Below the pieces are notes generated by a model, which saw only the letters and a program-made list of their open reading frames with translations, had not been told where the DNA came from and did not search any database. The position numbers and the translations under genes were made by a program. Of a stretch of DNA of 64,000 nt, positions 48,000-60,115 are shown in pieces. Location: positions 29,801,206 to 29,865,205 of the forward strand of contig NC_045139.1 of assembly GCF_008831285.2 (NCBI RefSeq), written 5' to 3'. The stretch comes from Nymphaea colorata. Lineage: Eukaryota; Streptophyta; Magnoliopsida; Nymphaeales; Nymphaeaceae. Position 1 is the stretch's first letter. Each line of letters begins with the position of its first letter.

Positions 48000-50900
48000 T
48001 CAATGAACGCGCGGTGACTGCCGAGCTGGTTGCAGCGGGGATGCTACTGGAGTTCCACCAGCGGATCGGGGACTTCGATGGTGGTGATGGTGCCGTGCTG
48101 GTGATCTATGACTGGATTTGTGGTGACCATCGTGCTCCGGAATTGCAAGTTTTGCCAGCTCTTTGGTTGACTGAAGCTGTTCTAGTTTCTCCAGAACCTC
48201 AGTCATCTGAGGCCTCGTCTTCGCCTCTGTGTGGATACACTGAAAGGCAAGAGCTGCTGCAGCCTGCGCGGCCTTCTGCGGATACTGACCCTCCAATTTG
48301 GTGTCCATTATGCGAAATACCTTTCGCTTGTCGACTAAATGAGGCTTTGCCCAATCAACTAAATTCTGCTCTATACCAATTCTGGCTTTGTCGACGGCAC
48401 GGCGTCCAGATAAGAGTTCCAACAGCACTACCCCGAAGCTATAAACATCACTCCTTGCAGTCAGGCGACCTAGCAAGAACCAGCAAGAGGATCAGGAAAC
48501 AGACGGCTACAGAATTGCATTGGACAGTTTACATTGAGGAGGGTGATTTTTCTTCTTCCTAATCTAAGCAGATGGCTCTTCGAAGATCAACTGAGGTCCA
48601 TTACTAACCAATCAAGAAGGATATATTAATCAGTGGTATAAGCGATTATTCATCAAACTGTTGGCACTATGATTTAGAATCAATATATTGTTTTTTGTGC
48701 TTTTTAGAGGCTAAAACTCATGAACACACTGTTTATGCAACCCATTAAGATTCCAGCAAAAATTTTGATTCTACTCCAGGCAAACCCAGAGAAAATAACT
48801 GCAAAACTGTGAAATATGGAAACACTGACCTGTGGCTACATATTCTGGGGCCGCATAACCATGAGTTCCAATAACTTGTGTCGAAACATGCGTCTTATCA
48901 CCAGTAGGCCCATCTTTCGCCAAGCCGAAATCGGAAAGCTTTGCATTGAAATCCTGTACAAGAACACAATTACACTACATGTATGATGATTATTGCTTGC
49001 GAAAATTATTTTGAGAGAGGAGAAAAGCATAGATGTGAATCGCATTCTTTGTTCAACTTACTGCATCAAGAAGAATATTAGAAGCTTTAAAATCACGGTA
49101 GATGACTGGTGTCTTCGCATTGTGCAAGAAGGTTAGGCCCTTGGCAGCACCAATAGCAACTTTCATCCGTATTGCCCAAGAAAGTGGCTGGGCACCACCT
49201 GCAGAAACCATTTTTGGAAAATTTCAGTTCCATATGGAAAATGTCATAACAATTAAACAATTGATGCCCATCTAACCAATAGAAGAATATCTTGGATATA
49301 TAGTTATATACTACAGAGATTGGAAAAACACATCTACCAACTAAAACAGAGAGAATGAAACAACATGCATCTCCTGATACATAAGCTGCATGAGTCTGCA
49401 GGGCTCTGAGATTCAGAAATTGGCTTCCCATGACATGTTAAGCTAAAGAAGATTTATTATATATTAAACAGCAGACATCAGATGATGGGAAGAAAAAGGT
49501 TTCTGCACCAGGCAACTAGCAAGGACATGCATAAAAATTAAGGTAACCAAGAAAATTTTCTTCAACAAGTAACCAATATACAAAAATTTGAAGTAAATAA
49601 CTATGATAAATTTCTGCCATACCCTTGAACACAGAAAATACTCACGTCTAAATAAATGATTTTCCAGACTTCCTTTGGGCATGAACTCATACACCAGCAA
49701 CCTGTTCTCGCCTTCTAGACAGTACCCAACAAGTTTTACAAGATTTGGGTGATGAAACTGGCCAAGGTAATTTACCTCTGCCTGCAATGATAAAAAGTTC
49801 ATTTTATAAATGTAGATATCAACGAAATGATATCACGCAAGTTCCTGATCATTGGCTTAAACCAAATTTGATTCTATATAAGAGGATAAAGAATATGCAC
49901 CATCTTAGATGGATAGTCAGTTCTCTTTAAAGAGAAACGAACTAAAGATTCAAGAACTGTATCAAGAAAACCTACCAGCCACTCTCTGTGGCCTTGAAAT
50001 CCTTCTGGTTTCAGCTTCTTGACAGCAACAACTATGCCAGCCCCTGGTCTGGCAGCAGTCAAGGTTTGCTCGTCTATCCATCCTTTGAAAACATAGCCAA
50101 ATCCGCCTTCACCAAGAAGGCTATCTGGACGGAAGTTTCTGGTAGCACTTCTAAGATCACTAAACGTGAATGCCTTCAGATTTGGTGATGACAATATCTC
50201 ACCCTCAGATCTCAGGTGAGGAAGGGTTCCCAAGGAAGGCAGAATGGTCTGCTCCGAAGGTGCTGATACCGCAGCATTGGTGGAAGCTTTTGACGTATCT
50301 GGTTGCATACAATTAAAAGAGAAAAGAAAAAAGCATCAGAAAATAACACCAAGATTCTATGAACCAAAAAAATGGATGACATAGTTCAATACGTTTACTA
50401 CCATCCAGTGAGCGATGGTAAATCAATAACATAAAAAAAGTGTACAAGTATGCAAACAAAAGCAAACAAGGTATCAATGCACACCAAGTGCTAAAGCTCA
50501 ATCTACATTCAATGCCGTGGACAATCCAAATAAGCAAACTGTTGTTTGGAGTAACTGCGACAGGGATAAAAAGGAAACCCAAATAGAGAGCAGCTTCTAG
50601 TTTTCAGTTATTCTCCCACCCGGATAATTCGTGCGACCGAGAGAAATTTGTCACACCTCATGAAAATTTTAATATGTAAATCAGAAAACTGCTCGATTTT
50701 ACAATCACAAAATGTTCAAGAATCAATGTGAAATTTGAAACGTCAGATACAAGTACAGGAACACAAAATCGATGCGAGAAAAGTTCAACAATAAAATTCA
50801 GACCAGACAAGCAAGCCTACCCCGTAGATAAATCCTACAATATTCCTTGCCCTTTTGCTCTGTTCTGGAATTAAATACTGTGTACTTAAAGGCATATCCC

Positions 50901-51737
50901 AGTCCAAGCAAGAAAACTTAACTCTTCATACACACACAAAGACGAGAGAAGAGACAGAGAGCAGAGCAGAGCTTTCTCTGCATACATGAAATCGTAGTAA
51001 CTGAGAAATACTATAATTTCTCTTACCATTCTAATTTATAAAATGTCAAAGGAACACTTATATGAAGAAAGAAAAACTCAAACCCATTTCACAAAAGATT
51101 TCTCATTTTCCTTATTGTGGTTATACTTCATCTCTGAATTGCAAACTGAAGCACGACATCAGCCATCACGTACACATCTCCATGTTCAGAAGCTTCACTA
51201 GAAAGATCCACCTAATCAGTTCGGATTTTTCTCATTGTGGCAAAAGAAACATAAGGTAGCAAGAAGAAGTAAGACTCCTCATTTCCAGTCAATTTCAATA
51301 ATATTTTCTATAACGAGGTCAAATTTCTTTATGTCGGACTGTCATGGTCTCTGAATATCTCCTGAATTAGGGTTTCACCATTGCTTGACCAATCTGAATT
51401 CACCCACGAAGTCTATTGGAAAGAAAGACAAGTAACTCTAAAAAAGGAAAAAGGATGGCAGCTGAATAATCTATCTCAAAAACTAACTGATCCAAATCCA
51501 CCACAACAGTCAAACCTGCAAATCCACCAAAAAGTTTTCCATAAAAAGAGCAAAGGAAAAAGAACTAGAAGCGAGGAAAAACAAAACTTCCAAAACCAGC
51601 AACAATTCAAAATAGCATCTCCCCCAATGGAAAAACTCTGCGGCAAAGAACAGAAAAGGCAAGAAAACAAGCTTACCAGCATTCTGATTGCTCTGGGTGC
51701 TATCTACTCTGCTGGGTACATCGAAACAATTGCCCAT
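48000..51737 (-). CDS. PBL3: RLCK-VII protein kinase, PBL2/PBL3-like
   Basis: Cytoplasmic-face plasma-membrane Ser/Thr kinase. Six exons, minus strand: 51737-51677, 50298-49976, 49781-49646, 49198-49062, 48953-48830, 48469-48000; phases agree and give 416 residues. [10 protein letters not shown] supplies Gly2 for myristoylation and Cys4 for palmitoylation. The kinase domain runs from about 78: glycine loop GEGGFG 83-88, Lys114 in VAVKKLK, catalytic YRDFK with Asp209 (Tyr replaces His of HRD, as usual in this subfamily), Asp227 in DFG, and activation segment [14 protein letters not shown] 243-256. [15 protein letters not shown] before the domain and the insert [18 protein letters not shown] are hallmarks of the PBL2/PBL3 (APK2) branch. 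The tail is basic and His-rich ([10 protein letters not shown]). Relatives relay signals from pattern-recognition receptors; the receptor here is unknown. PBL2 and PBL3 cannot be separated by eye. Confidence 0.94.
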
Positions 51738-51903
51738 CAAGCCAAGGATACTCAACAACAAGGCCAAACTCCAAAACCTTTACTTTCTGTATAATCCCAT
51801 GACAGCTAACAGAGAGCCATCTCTCTGAATCTCTTTCCCCGAGTAGATACTCAAACCCCTCCAAATCAGTCTCTGTGTGTGTGGGGAGAGAAGGACAGAA
51901 AGC

Positions 51904-51905
<2 letters not shown>

Positions 51906-51938
<33 letters not shown>

Positions 51939-52016
51939 AGAACAGCAGAAAGAGAGAGAAATAGGAGAAAGAACAAGAACGCGAGAGACGCGAGAGAGAG
52001 AGAGAGAGAGAGAGAA
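51906..52016 (-). repeat. (GA)n/(TC)n tracts in the kinase 5' leader
   Basis: Two GA-dinucleotide tracts (about 51906-51936 and 51991-52016) read as TC-rich leader on the coding strand, 170-280 bases before the kinase start codon. Pyrimidine-rich leaders are common in plant genes. Confidence 0.8.
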
Positions 52017-54258
52017 AGAAGGCGCCGAGAAGGAACTCCCTTCGTCGCTTCCCACAGAGAAAGTGACAGGCTTGTTTCTGGGTATTTTCCACCATTTTTC
52101 CTTCGTGGCTAAAGAATAGAAAAATAGATTGGTTCCTCGAAAATTTTACTGAAGGTTGGTTTTCCCTTCCCTTCTTTTTACTGCTTCCACTTCAATTTTA
52201 TTAGAAAAATTTACAAAATCAGCATCACTTTTATGCAGAAAACAAATTACTCAGGACAGTAAATAATTCTCAAAAAGCCACTTCCTCGATGAATTTTAAA
52301 TGTAAAATATTACTTTTAAAGCAAACTAACACATCTGCACTTCCCACATTCTTTCTCTTACTCTTAACTCTTGATCACCTTACATGTTTTTCCCCATAAT
52401 TTGATTCTTGAAAAGTTGTTAGTCATTGGTTACTTTGTCAACATTTTCAAGGGATTGCCTAGAGAAAAATTAATTCAATAGCTTCAATTCTTTCAAAGAC
52501 ATTTATATATACAAACAATCAAATATTTCAAAACAACAATAATAAAAATAAACATATTTGACTTTGCCACTGATGGGGATGATGATTCAACAATCGAGCA
52601 ATAATTTTGTATTTGCGGAAAAAATTAAGTGGTTTTCATGCACGTTTTACATTTTATCCATCCATGCATGAGTGAGATTTCTTTAGTAGCGTTTTTCTAA
52701 GGGCGAGAACACCCTCAATTTGGATTCACTTATTTTCCACACTGATTTAATTACATTATAGCTTTCAAACCAATCACATCTATGATACGATAAGGTTTTA
52801 GGACAAAAAATAAGGAATTCTATTGGACGTCGGCCAATTAATGGTCTAAAACTAAAGCAAATCTAATTTGCTTTGTTGTCCACTTTAAAGTAACATCTAC
52901 AAGATGATATACATATATATATAATTATTTTGTCTTTCATTAGATTGTTGTGCACAGTATCGTAAATTGTTATTGAAAGCACTATGAATTTATGGTGCAC
53001 TGTAAACGATTAATAATATCCCTGTGCCAAATATTTTGTAGCGATAAATTTTTTATTTTTTACTCGTTTACAACATTGAAGATTGTATATTTCAAAACAA
53101 CTGCACATGGACAAGCCTGTCAGGCCCTTTTGAATTTGAGCTCCTCACCTCTTCTAACTTCACATTTGCCTGAAAAAGTCTGCCTGGGCGCTGCCATGCA
53201 ATCCTCAGGCCATTTTCATTTGTGGTAAGGAAAATTCTCTATATTTATTATTCCTGAACAAAATAAAAAAAAAATTGTCCAATTCAAAGAAAATACAATA
53301 TTTACATATACTTAAAAAAAAAATCATGTCGCTAATATTGACCAAATAAATATTAAAAAAATACAATTTCTCCTTATTTTGCTTAGAACGATCGTACACA
53401 TTTGAATTTTCTTTCCACATTTTTAAGTTTCTATACAATTCAGGAAACAATGGGCTAAGATGTAATGCATTTGAAAGTCAAAGCTGGTTGAGACGGTCAA
53501 GATGCATAATTCGTTCTATAAAATAACACCAAATATCTAGCTTTGAGCTATTGGACTGAACGTATGAACACCTTTCTAAAGTCAAAATGATTCCAAGCAA
53601 CATAATTAATTATTTTCCTTATATGTATGAACTTTCACTACTTTTCCTTTGGAATCTGGTGCATTATTAGTGATAGTACGTCTGCTTTCATAATCTTTAA
53701 GATGGCCCCATGAATCAGAATCACCATGGGCTTCATTTGACTATTTCATACAGTTATATTACGACGCGAATAAGTCTGGAAGATCTGTCTATAAGACAAG
53801 ACGATATTAGTGAAGAGGCTTTCAAAGTTAATTAAAAGGAGGTAAAGATTTAAGTTTTGTAATGTACCACTTCACATAAACTGATAGTAATGATCTTTCC
53901 TGTCCCAATTGTTATCGGGCACATTCATGTAATAGTTTGATTAGTGGTCCTAAAAAGATGCGCGTTCCCCTTTTCTCTTTCGCTTATAAACTGAGATACA
54001 ATTATATCGCAAGCTCAAAGATAGATACAAAGTATATAGTAGACTTTATCAAATTATACAGATGATTTGAACTCTTAACCTCCTTCAACTTGAAAGATTT
54101 AAAGTTTGCTCTTCAAGTGTAAGGGGACTATGACCATTAATCTTAGTATAAAAGTCTCGAAAATGCAATCATTCTACCAATTTTCTTTTCGGTGAGTAGG
54201 AAGTTAACAACTTGAGTAGTAAAGTACAGACCACCACCAATGTTATGCCCTTCAGGGC

Positions 54259-54691
54259 ATTCCATATTCAACCCACTTTTAGGTTTGAACTCTTGGTTTT
54301 GTGGATCCCCTCTTACCAGTTTCAGTTCCAACCTTAAAAAAACTATGAACCAGGATAACCATATATGGAATAACACTCCTTATAAGCTCTTAAAGATCAC
54401 TCATAATTTTCAATCCGATATTAAATTTTTATGGTGTTACAATCCACCCCTTTAAGGCACACGCGTCCACACGTATGAGACCCTAGCTCTGAGTGTTGAA
54501 CCGACTCTGATACAACTGAAACAACCTAACCCACTTTTAGGTTCGTACCCTTATTTTGACAGATTTCAACCTACTCCTAGCGATTTTAACTCTAACCCCA
54601 AAAAAGTTAGGAACTAAGACAACCATGTATGTAATAATTTCTTTTATAAGCTTTCTAATATCCCTCACAATATTCGTATTATGGTGTTACA
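54259..54691 (-). mobile_element. TRIM-type miniature LTR retrotransposon
   Basis: Read on the minus strand: a 5' LTR (54691-54517) begins TGTAACACCATAATAC and ends GGTTGTTTCA. The next bases, G then TTGTATCAGAGTCGG (54515-54501), resemble the primer-binding site complementary to initiator Met-tRNA (TGGTATCAGAGCC). About 75 bases of interior follow and end in the purine tract AAAGGGGTGGATTG, immediately before a 3' LTR (54441 to about 54259) that again begins TGTAACACCATAA. The LTRs are diverged but align, sharing CCTAAAAGTGGGTT and CTTATAA blocks. LTRs under 200 bases with no coding interior define TRIMs. The outer end of the 3' LTR is decayed and no clear 5-bp target duplication was seen. 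Confidence 0.78.
54501..54515 (-). promoter_or_regulatory. Primer-binding site of the TRIM element
   Basis: TTGTATCAGAGTCGG on the minus strand lies one base after the LTR end and matches most of the initiator-Met tRNA 3' complement used by many plant LTR elements. Confidence 0.6.
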
Positions 54692-55771
54692 CTATGTTGC
54701 CTAAATCAAACAAAAGGGAAAGTGATGAAAAAGGATAACTTTGTTAAAAATATGGTTATGAATAAAAAATGGAAATATTTTTTCTGTGATTGAATTTTTT
54801 TATACATTGATTTTTTTTTTTTTTGGTTGGTGGAGCATTCTTTTTCCGAACAAAATTGTGAGCTGTCTTCCTTAATTGCGCTGACATAGGTGCATTCAGG
54901 TATCAATCATCTGACCTTGACCTTTTTCAACTTGAATTTATGACAAAATATTGAACTTGCAGTTAATGTTGTGTGCGAAAGTCCAGCATAATTAAATATG
55001 GTTTGAAGGTTTTTTAAAATCTTTCTCTGCCCTAAAATTCAAGTCAATCTTGAACATATTCAACCACCCTCCTTCTCCATTAAGTTTTTACCAAACATAC
55101 CAAAGAAGTACGTTAAATTTGACTGTCAAATGTTCATAAAGGATGAACAAGGCATCTTTTTTCTTCTAAAAGAATTTCCTAAAACGTTCCCAGAATTTTC
55201 AGCTTTTACATTGCTTCATTCTCATAAAGTTTACGTAATCTTCACGTATTAACTTCATTATTTGACTAAAGAAAGTTAATGGTAAATGGATTTTAGACTG
55301 ATTAAGTCTGTATTTTTAGTCCCAACAGATTAAAAAGATCATAGAGCAGCATAATCTTCTGCCTATATAGAGTTGACCAACTTGACAGTAGCAGAGATTG
55401 ATGGGAACTAATTAAATGAAAAAAAAATAAAAGTAAATAAGTTTTATTAGGCGGATTGACTCAAAGGGTCGGTGGAGGAGTGGGGCACGGCTGCTAGACA
55501 AGTAACCAGCCATGTGATTACGATAATCTATAATATTTGAAAGATGCCGGTCGAGTTTGACAAAATTTGACTCTTAAAAGGTCCAAATTTTAACAATAAA
55601 CAACTCATATTTCTAAACCAAAGTTTCATGGTATGAGATGTTTTTTACTGTATAATGGCGTAAACAAATTATTTTGAGGAATAAGAAGGTGAAGAGCTCC
55701 CAACTCTCATTTCGCATCATATTTTCCCTGTATTCGATGGCAATAGGTATCAGATGAAAAACCTTATAGTT

Positions 55772-55880
55772 TATAGTTGTGCTTGCTATACCATGCCATG
55801 GATTTCACTCAATCTCATATTCTTTTATAGTTGTGCTTGCTTTACCATGGATTTCACTCAATCTCAGATTCATAAATATA
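55772..55880 (+). repeat. Two-copy tandem repeat, period about 54
   Basis: TATAGTTGTGCTTGCT starts both copies (55772 and 55826), each followed by CCATGGATTTCACTCAATCT; the first copy has a short ACCATG insertion. Confidence 0.85.
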
Positions 55881-56123
55881 TGCAAATCCATCTCTTGACG
55901 TTTACTTGTTTACAAGTGTTTTCTAGTGGGTTGCTGCAACGAACCGGGCGAGCGGCAGATAGACGGTTAGTCTTTGTTTTAAATTCCCGATACACCAATT
56001 CTCTATGCTACAAATAGGAGATCACCAAAAAGCAGCACTTCGAGACATCAAAAGCAGACATTATAATACCTTAGGCAGATGAGTGGTTGGGAGGGGGAGC
56101 TCCAACTCTTTTCTCTGAATAAC

Positions 56124-56306
56124 AGTGGTGTAGCCACATTGTTGCTAGTGTAGGCAGTTGCCCACACTAGCCTCATAAAATTAGTTTAACATATATGTAA
56201 ATGTTTTGATATATTTGATTATTATACATGTAAGTGCCCGAAAGAAATTATAGGTATTCAATGAGTGCTCCTACAAAAAAAAAAAAAAAAATCTAGCTCC
56301 GCTAGT
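56124..56306. mobile_element. GCGGAGCC-type MITE, both ends readable
   Basis: Starts AGTGGTGTAGCC and ends GCTCCGCTAGT; core GTAGGCAGTTGCCCACAC near 56150-56167. Flanks TCTGAATAAC (56114-56123) and GTTGAGTAAC (56307-56316) match at seven of ten positions, consistent with an older insertion of the same Mutator-like family as 17510-17684. The interiors of the two copies align over most of their length. Confidence 0.65.
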
Positions 56307-57519
56307 GTTGAGTAACATGATAAAATACTCTTCCACTCACTCAAAATTGTTTATAGGTAATAATAGTGTTACTCAATTTGATTACTTAATAATATTTCCA
56401 TGAGTTCTGCTGCTGCCATTAATGAAGCAAGTTTATTGGATGAAATTGTTGATGAAGGAATGAATGATAATAAAAACCAAACAAAGGGATTCGAAATCGG
56501 CAGGCAAAATCTTGTAAAGTTAATTCCTTTGCATCACCGCTCCACCACAATGATAAAAGTGAGACGTGTAGAGATTTGGTGTGCAAAACATTCTTGGGTT
56601 CACATCCACGCGTTTGCTTGCCCATCAAGGGACCCCTGGAAGTGGACGGTGGTGTGGACCATGAAAAGAGCCAAATCCAAATCGGCATGGCCCAGACCCG
56701 GTTCTCTTCCCTGTTCACAACGGCAACTTGGGTCGCGTTCACATGCAACAATCAAAAACTTCTCAACACCCATCAAAAGTTTGGAAGCAAGAAAAGAAAA
56801 GTCCCATCCCTAAGTTGTTTTCTTGTAAGCAGACAAGTGTGGACGCCTTTACAAAGTTTGAATTAAGCAGAAAATTATATTAAAAGAAAAAAAATTCCAA
56901 GACCATGACTGTGTCATCAAAACCATATTGGTAGTTGGCTCTCTTTATATATATATGTATGTATGTATATATATTCCAATCTGATATGGGCACCTAGATG
57001 AACTTCTCCATCGACTGTATTATTCTATATTTACTTGGGAGTTGAAGGTCGCAACCATAAATTAACTTCTAAACTTTCAGTAAGAAGGGTTTCGGCTTCA
57101 TGTCTTTCTTTCATGCAAACAATCAGATAATGATCTATATGATGAAATTATTTTCCTGTGTGTCTGTGCCGATTGAATTGAATTGTTGAAAGAGACAAGT
57201 CCAACAGCACTAGTGATCAGGTCAATAACTCAGACATGCGTTGCCAATGATGGTCCATCCTGTGTACGTGTTTGTGTTTGTGTGTGTGCGTGTTCTGCGT
57301 CCATGCACATGCGCTTACGTCCTTGCTGACAGGAACTATTGAATGTTGAGACATCTGAACTGGTCAAGACTGCCAAGACTCCTACATTGTCCACTAAATT
57401 TAACTAAAAATGTTCATGATTTTATGCAAAACATTATAAAAAAAAATCATCCCAGCCTCTCAGGGGAACGATTTTTTGACGTTTGTGTGAAAATTAAAGA
57501 GTTGTCTAATTATAGTTGG

Positions 57520-57650
57520 GTGAGTCGCCGAGTTGGTTTGGGAATCGTCCGAGTCAGCTCGGATCACTTAAAAACCTGGCCATGAGTCAAGCTTAGCCCG
57601 GCTCGCTCCTAACTCGGCCTGACTCGCTCCTAATTCGTCCAGTCACGTTA
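57520..57650. mobile_element. CTCGG/CTCG-type repeat fragment
   Basis: Contains GAGTCGCCGAGTTGG, GAGTCAGCTCGGATC and ACTCGGCCTGACTCGCTC words related in style to the CTCGA family. Ends are not identifiable. Confidence 0.35.
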
Positions 57651-57741
57651 CTCCCATTGGAGACTGAGAGAGCGAGAGTCATATTGGATGATCTAGTGCC
57701 ACTGGAGTTGGTCGGCCCAAATCAATCATTTACTAAAAATA

Positions 57742-58056
57742 ACTAGAGATGCAAATGGGCCAGAAATATTTGATTAAAATTTTCAAATTAGATCTATGTA
57801 CATGGAGCTAGTAAACAAATAGAATCCAAATAGTAATTGGATTAGGTGAATGAATTGGACACGGAATCTGAAATCTGATCTAGTCCAACCAGTTACATGC
57901 AAATACTGTCTAGTAACGTCTGAAGGATCTGGATTCAGAATAAACAAATCTAGGTTTAATTGCGAATATGAACCCAAACCTAATGAGGAGAAACCGATTT
58001 GGTGGATTTACTAAATGCTGGATCAGAATTCAGTCAAACCCGTATCCGTCTCTAGC
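57742..58056. mobile_element. hAT-like MITE with perfect 8-bp target duplication
   Basis: The left end ACTAGAGATGCAAATGGG is mirrored by the right end CCCGTATCCGTCTCTAGC. Both flanks read TAAAAATA (57734-57741 and 58057-58064), a perfect 8-bp duplication as made by hAT transposases. The 315-bp interior is rich in GGATCTGGATT/AATCCAAATCC words and has no coding capacity. Intact flanks suggest a relatively young insertion. Confidence 0.78.
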
Positions 58057-60039
58057 TAAAAATATTAATCTATAGAAAGACTCCCACCTGACTTGATGGA
58101 TAAATATTCTCTGTATCTTTTGTTTGCAGATGATTCACCTTCAATACAGATTTCGTGACGTTGGCATAAACTAGTAGGAGTGCACCATTTTTTGGAGCCA
58201 TTATTTAGTGGCTTTGGATATCTAAAATATATAGTCTTAGAGAATCCTCGTTGATTTATTCAAAAGAATTTTACAGAAAAGCTGTCCAGCTTTTGATGGT
58301 ATAACAAAATCATGCTTAAGTTTGAGCTTTTTTTTTTTTATCAACTTCTCCTTTTATATGCAGTTAAATGGTTATAATGAAAGAATCTCAAAGTTAAGCG
58401 AGTTTTTTTTTTTTTTTCATCACCCTTCCAAAAGTTGAGTATGTTCTTAGTTATCTTTAAGTACAAGGAAAGGCAGTTGAACAAAAGGCATTTGGAATTT
58501 TGGCTCATGGTGAACTTGGACAGTTTTTCTTTTTAAAAGTAAAAGGCTAATGGAATTTGGAACTAACTTGCTTTTTTACTATACCACTTCAAGGATGTGC
58601 AGAAGACTAACTGAGAATTTCTTGATTTTTCTAATTATAAGCAAACTCAGGTTGGGGAGATCCCTATTAGATTACACAATTGTATCAAATTATTAAGCGA
58701 AGGATAAATTAGTCATCCACCATTTCTTGCTAAAATACTTGAAATACTGTAACAAAGCATTTTATGAATTTGCCCTAATGTTTAAAAAATGTATATATAA
58801 CAGTAACAAACTATTTCTATTATGAAACGGTCCCTACGAAACTGACAACAAATTGTTCAACTGATCAACAAGTTACTGCAATGTAGTGTTTCATGAATTT
58901 ATCTCAAATTTTGAGGCAGAATCATTGAACAATAACAATCTGTTATGGGTGCCAAACGGCTCCTAAGAGTATGTTAGGGTTATCACAAAACCAAATATAT
59001 AATCCATGTGGTCGAGCAACTTACCCATAGGGTCAGCTGTTCTCAGTTCATTCTTATAGCCAATTTAGCCTTACTAAACTTACAAGTTCTTGCTTAGAGT
59101 TCAAGAAGCAAAGGTAGAGTTTGATTGCACTTCTAGTTGGAAAAACATTTCCAGAGAAAGTCAAGAGGAAAATACAAGACGGAAAATCTCGCCTAATATC
59201 ATATTCGAATCATGTTTGGTAAACCAGAGAGAGAGAGAGAAAAAAAAAAAAGTAAAAAAAGGTTTTGTGTGTTTGATGAGTGATCGATCATAAGGTGTTC
59301 CAAGTCGAAGACATTAAATCAAGCCCCCACGATGCCACTGTACTCTCCAAGCTTTCCCATGATATTTTTTTTTCCAACAAGTTGAAGATGAGCCAAGGGA
59401 TACGGAGCAGCTCATCTCGATTTCCGGCCATCGGCGATCGAATTCTCCGGCTTCCAGAAAACACCACAATAAGAGAACATATGAAAAAGGGCATCGAAAT
59501 ATAAAATTCACAACTTTGTTTTAATGCCAAGTACACTAAAATTATTCCTTGGTTTTTAATTTATACGCATTTGCTAGCCAAAAGCGAGCCCATTTTGGTA
59601 TGTAGTGGTAAGTCCTGGACCCAGGGTATGGGCGAGGGAAAGACTACAGGGACCTATAGGTAGGGGTAGGCACCTCTCCAACTTAACCAATACTGTTTAT
59701 GTATTCTTTTTAACTAGCATACGAGCATATCATAAGGCATGTAGTGCTTGTTGCAGGCCATTTTTCGGGTCCCACTGAGCTTGTGCGCTCCCAAATCTGA
59801 ACCATTGTATCATGTCCATGTCCGTGGTGACAACTGACAAACCCTAAATGGTGGAAGACTTGGACACCACTAAAGAAAGATGATCTTCTAAGGCAAAATT
59901 GATCGAGTTTATCATGCATGCAAAAAGTTCAACTCATCCATCACTAGCAAAATACAGATAATTCATGCTCGAAATCATCCGGAAGTTTGAAAAATGCGAC
60001 TGGATTTCGGAAAAATTTGTCACATGGATGCGGGCTTGC

Positions 60040-60115
60040 AACCAAATTGGCAAAGTGAGCTAGGTCTTAACTGTCATGTGGGCAGCCATGGTTCAAATCC
60101 TGTCGCCATAACTTT
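60040..60115 (+). repeat. Possible tRNA-derived SINE fragment
   Basis: A box-A-like TTGGCAAAGTGAG (about 60047) is followed some 40 bases later by GGTTCAAATCC, a perfect box B consensus. No foldable intact tRNA or anticodon stem is evident, so a decayed tRNA-derived element is more likely than a tRNA gene. Confidence 0.3.

Noticed and set aside
56400-56866. Frames of 96-137 codons on both strands
   Set aside because: Three frames are open at once with no family features; it follows directly after a MITE and is probably chance.
60085-60100. tRNA gene suggested by GGTTCAAATCC
   Set aside because: No acceptor stem, anticodon stem or correct spacing for a functional tRNA; kept only as a possible SINE fragment.
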